DNA of 64,000 nt from Symbiodinium natans. Taxonomy: Eukaryota > Sar > Dinophyceae > Suessiales > Symbiodiniaceae. The stretch lies in contig CAJNDS010002316.1 of NCBI GenBank assembly GCA_905221605.1, positions 333,001-397,000 on the forward strand. Reading direction: 5' to 3'. Of the stretch, positions 61,714 through 64,000 are shown one piece after another. The position numbers were made by a program, and so were the translations under genes. The notes under the pieces are model-generated. The model saw only the letters and a program-made list of their open reading frames with translations, was not told where the DNA came from and made no database searches. How positions within the stretch are numbered: position 1 is the stretch's first letter; each line of letters begins with the position of its first letter.

Positions 61714-62709
61714 AAAGGCCAATTTGAAGTTATGAGTAGCCTAGAGTCGCGAGGAGCTTGAGAACATGTGTGTGCCAGCATGGGAAGGGGGGGGGGGGTC
61801 TAGACTTGCCTTCGCGTAATGTATCTATAGCTTCGTCGTGGCCTTGAGCATGGAGTAGAAATCGGCCTTACGACCTCGCGAGCTGCTGCTCACCTTCCAT
61901 TCGGGATCAGCAATCTCGGGCCCGAGTGGAGCTGCTCTCGAAAAGGGTTTTGGGAGTATCTCGTATTCCCATAAAGGACTATGAGGGATTTCCATTCGGT
62001 TTTTTTTATTCCGACCCCGAGAGTACCGAGTAGTTGGGGCCGTTTTTGGAGTTTCGGTCTGCAACTTCAGGTGATGATTGCCCCCTTCGGTGCCGGAGTG
62101 GCGCTGAATCCGAGCGAGATCTGCACCGGCCACTCTGTCTTCTTTCTACATGTACCCTAAACCCTAAACCCTAAACCCCAAAAGCCCTCAACCCAAAACC
62201 CCTAAACCCTGAACCAGCAGCTCCTGCTACTCAGGCACAGGGGGTTGCTTTTGGGGGTTTAGGGTTTAGGATTTGGGGTTTGGGGTTCAGGGTTTAGGGT
62301 TTCGGGTTGGGACAAGGTTTCATGGACCATGTTGGCAAGGCGTTTTTCGTGTTAGCCGCAAGACGTTCTCTCGCACCAGTAGCGCCATCAACCCAGGGAT
62401 CATCGAAGGGGCGAGCCTTCGAGTTTAGGGTTTGGGGTTGAGGGTTTAGGGTTTAGGGTTTAGGGTTTAGGGTTTAGGGTTTAGGGCAGTGTATGCGCCC
62501 ATAGATCAGGAGGCGTAAGCCGCGTCCGACCCTAAGCCCCAACATCCGAAATCTTGGAATCCGACTTATGGCTTCTGCCCGAGCGGTCTCTGCTACCCCC
62601 GGTCCTGAACCCTGAATCCCCAGAATCGTTGAACCTTAAGAGCCTTAAGTCATGTGTAAACCTTTGAGCCCTTACACCCCTAAGCCCTGAATGAACTCTC
62701 CTTGAATCC

Positions 62710-62790
62710 TACAACCCTAAACCCTAAACCCTAAACCCTAAACCCTAAAAACCCCAAACCCGAAAAACCCTAAACCCTAAACCCTACACT
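62710..62790 (-). repeat. CCCTAAA telomere-type array
   Basis: About ten units with CCCCAAA and CCCGAAA variants. Further arrays lie at 62153-62215, 62258-62310, 62425-62487 and 62915-62960. Confidence 0.9.
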
Positions 62791-63660
62791 AACCCCTGAA
62801 TCCTTGAACCGGAGTCTGCAGAACCAGGCATCAACGACCTCCTTGGGGCCGCTCAAAACTTTGCGGGACCCGCCAGCGGCTTCCACTTCGCCAGGCGCCA
62901 TTCTGAAACCGGCTTAGGGTTTAGGGTTTAGGGTGTAGGGTTTAGGGTTTAGGGTATAGGCTGTCGTGGGAGCCTGACCAAACATGATTAGAATTCGTCT
63001 ACGCTATACTTGGCGATTATTCCCTCTGCATAAGAGTGATATACATATTGGGATTTACGAAATTGGGGACCTGTGCGAGTCATAGAGCTTTCGTCTAGAT
63101 CGTACATATCCAATGGCTGGTTTTCGTCTCCATAGCACATATCTACTGGCTCTTGAGAAGAGGAAGCATGTTGAACCCAAGGGTCAGAGGCCTAAGCGGA
63201 TCTGTTCTGCGAGTTGGACCACCTCGCTCCTGAAACCCTAAACCCTAAACCCAAAGAGTATGTCCAAACCCTTATAGCCCGAACGCCGAAACCCACAAAA
63301 AGGCCCCTTAACACCAGGCAGAGCTGGTCCATCGAGCAAGCGCCTCGCTTGCAGCATCCCAAAGCTGGCTTTTTTTTTTTTGAGGGGGGGGGGGGGGTTA
63401 TCAGCTAAAGAGGAGGTACCTCTAAAGAGGAAAGAGGACGTAGGGTTTACAGGGTTTAGGGCTTGAAGGTTTTTGAGGTTTGGGATTTTGCTTGGAGGAG
63501 AGTCCCCATAAGGTGACCTTGAGGCCCCAGTTTTCCTGCTTAGCGCGTCAAGCACAAGTAACAGGGGGCCGTTTGCTCAAGCTGTGTACAGCATATCGAC
63601 GACGTATCTCTCTCTGTCTCTCTCTGTCGAGCAGACAAGAGAGAGACGTTGCTCCAACAG

Positions 63661-63815
63661 TCGCACCCAGCCTGCGCCATCCTTCGCCGGAGGAAGGCTA
63701 CGCGGCGTGCAACCCCATGCAGATCGGATTTGCACGAGCCTTCTGCGATATCCACTGCGTGCGGGACGCCGTGATCCGGGGTGATCGGTCCATCATCCGC
63801 TTCTTGACCGACATG
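63661..63815 (+). CDS. Exon of a dinoflagellate-type protein with a CNP-x-Q-I motif
   Basis: The frame reads SPEEGYAACNPMQIGFARAF, then CDIHCVRDAVIRGDRSIIRF, then LTDM, ending ATG|GT at 63816, six bases before a CCCTAAA array. Third positions are strongly G/C. From memory, stretches like CNP-x-Q-I...ARAFCDIHC-x-RDAV recur in large repeat-rich proteins of Symbiodiniaceae; the function is unknown to me. The acceptor is uncertain (CAACAG at 63660, or GGAG|G at 63692). The frame also stays open to the window edge. Confidence 0.6.
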
Positions 63816-64000
63816 GTGGCCCCAAACCCTAAACCCCTAAACCCAAGGGATGAGGGGTTTTTGCTTGAGGGGAAGTTAGGGTTTGACAGCTCGCTGTCAT
63901 TACCGGCGTCTCCAGAAATCGCCGCAGCTGAGGGTTCAGAGTTCAGAGTCCTCGTGCGCGTAGGGCTGTTTGGGAGAGGAAGCCACAGAAAAATAAGGCA

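Noticed and set aside
1-64000. Dinoflagellate spliced-leader relics (TTTTGGCTCAAG)
   Set aside because: Looked for on both strands by eye; no convincing copy seen.

Overview
ORGANISM. The window looks like nuclear DNA of a dinoflagellate, probably Symbiodiniaceae-like or a relative. Three signs read from the bases support this: introns that use GC and GA as well as GT donors with an AG|G acceptor; a two-module protein of the dinoflagellate LamG-like plus beta-sandwich type; and plant/alveolate-type telomere repeats (TTTAGGG/CCCTAAA). Apart from two internal exons of about 1 kb, recognisable coding sequence is in short exons (about 30-210 nt), most without an ATG. There are no operons, rRNA or tRNA genes that I can see. 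LAYOUT. Short telomere-type arrays are scattered through the whole 64 kb in both orientations (more than fifty by eye; main ones listed), with poly-G/C runs, microsatellites and at least six families of short inverted-repeat elements (called F1-F6 here). The best gene spans 21.7-26.0 kb (+): six exons whose phases all join, with two near-identical LamG-like modules and a terminal exon. Other phase-consistent exon chains lie at 2.4-4.2, 7.2-8.6, 33.2-33.6, 40.7-41.4, 44.1-44.6, 45.9-46.4 and 56.6-57.0 kb (+) and at 53.9-54.4 kb (-). Isolated likely exons are listed with lower confidence. A partly recognisable exon lies at 63.7 kb. Large parts (about 12-17, 19-21, 26-32, 34-39, 42-44 and 47-53 kb) hold mostly repeats and undecidable ORFs. 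HOW THE PARTS FIT. The repeats are not just filler between genes. F1, a ~97-bp terminal-inverted-repeat element, has 4-5-bp target-site duplications. In several copies the intron donor (GT or GA) is the first two bases of the left duplication and the acceptor is the element's own terminal TATAG, so splicing would restore the pre-insertion reading frame: the signature of an introner. Telomere arrays behave similarly. GGGTTTAGGG offers a GT donor and TTTAG|G an acceptor, and several exons end or begin exactly at array edges. At 54.27-54.33 kb a 41-bp telomere array is flanked by a perfect 12-bp duplication, and its removal as a GC-AG intron rejoins a minus-strand frame. The main hypothesis is that both small transposons and telomere-repeat insertions (made at staggered breaks) create introns in this genome. 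All splicing statements are sequence inference; no transcript data were available.
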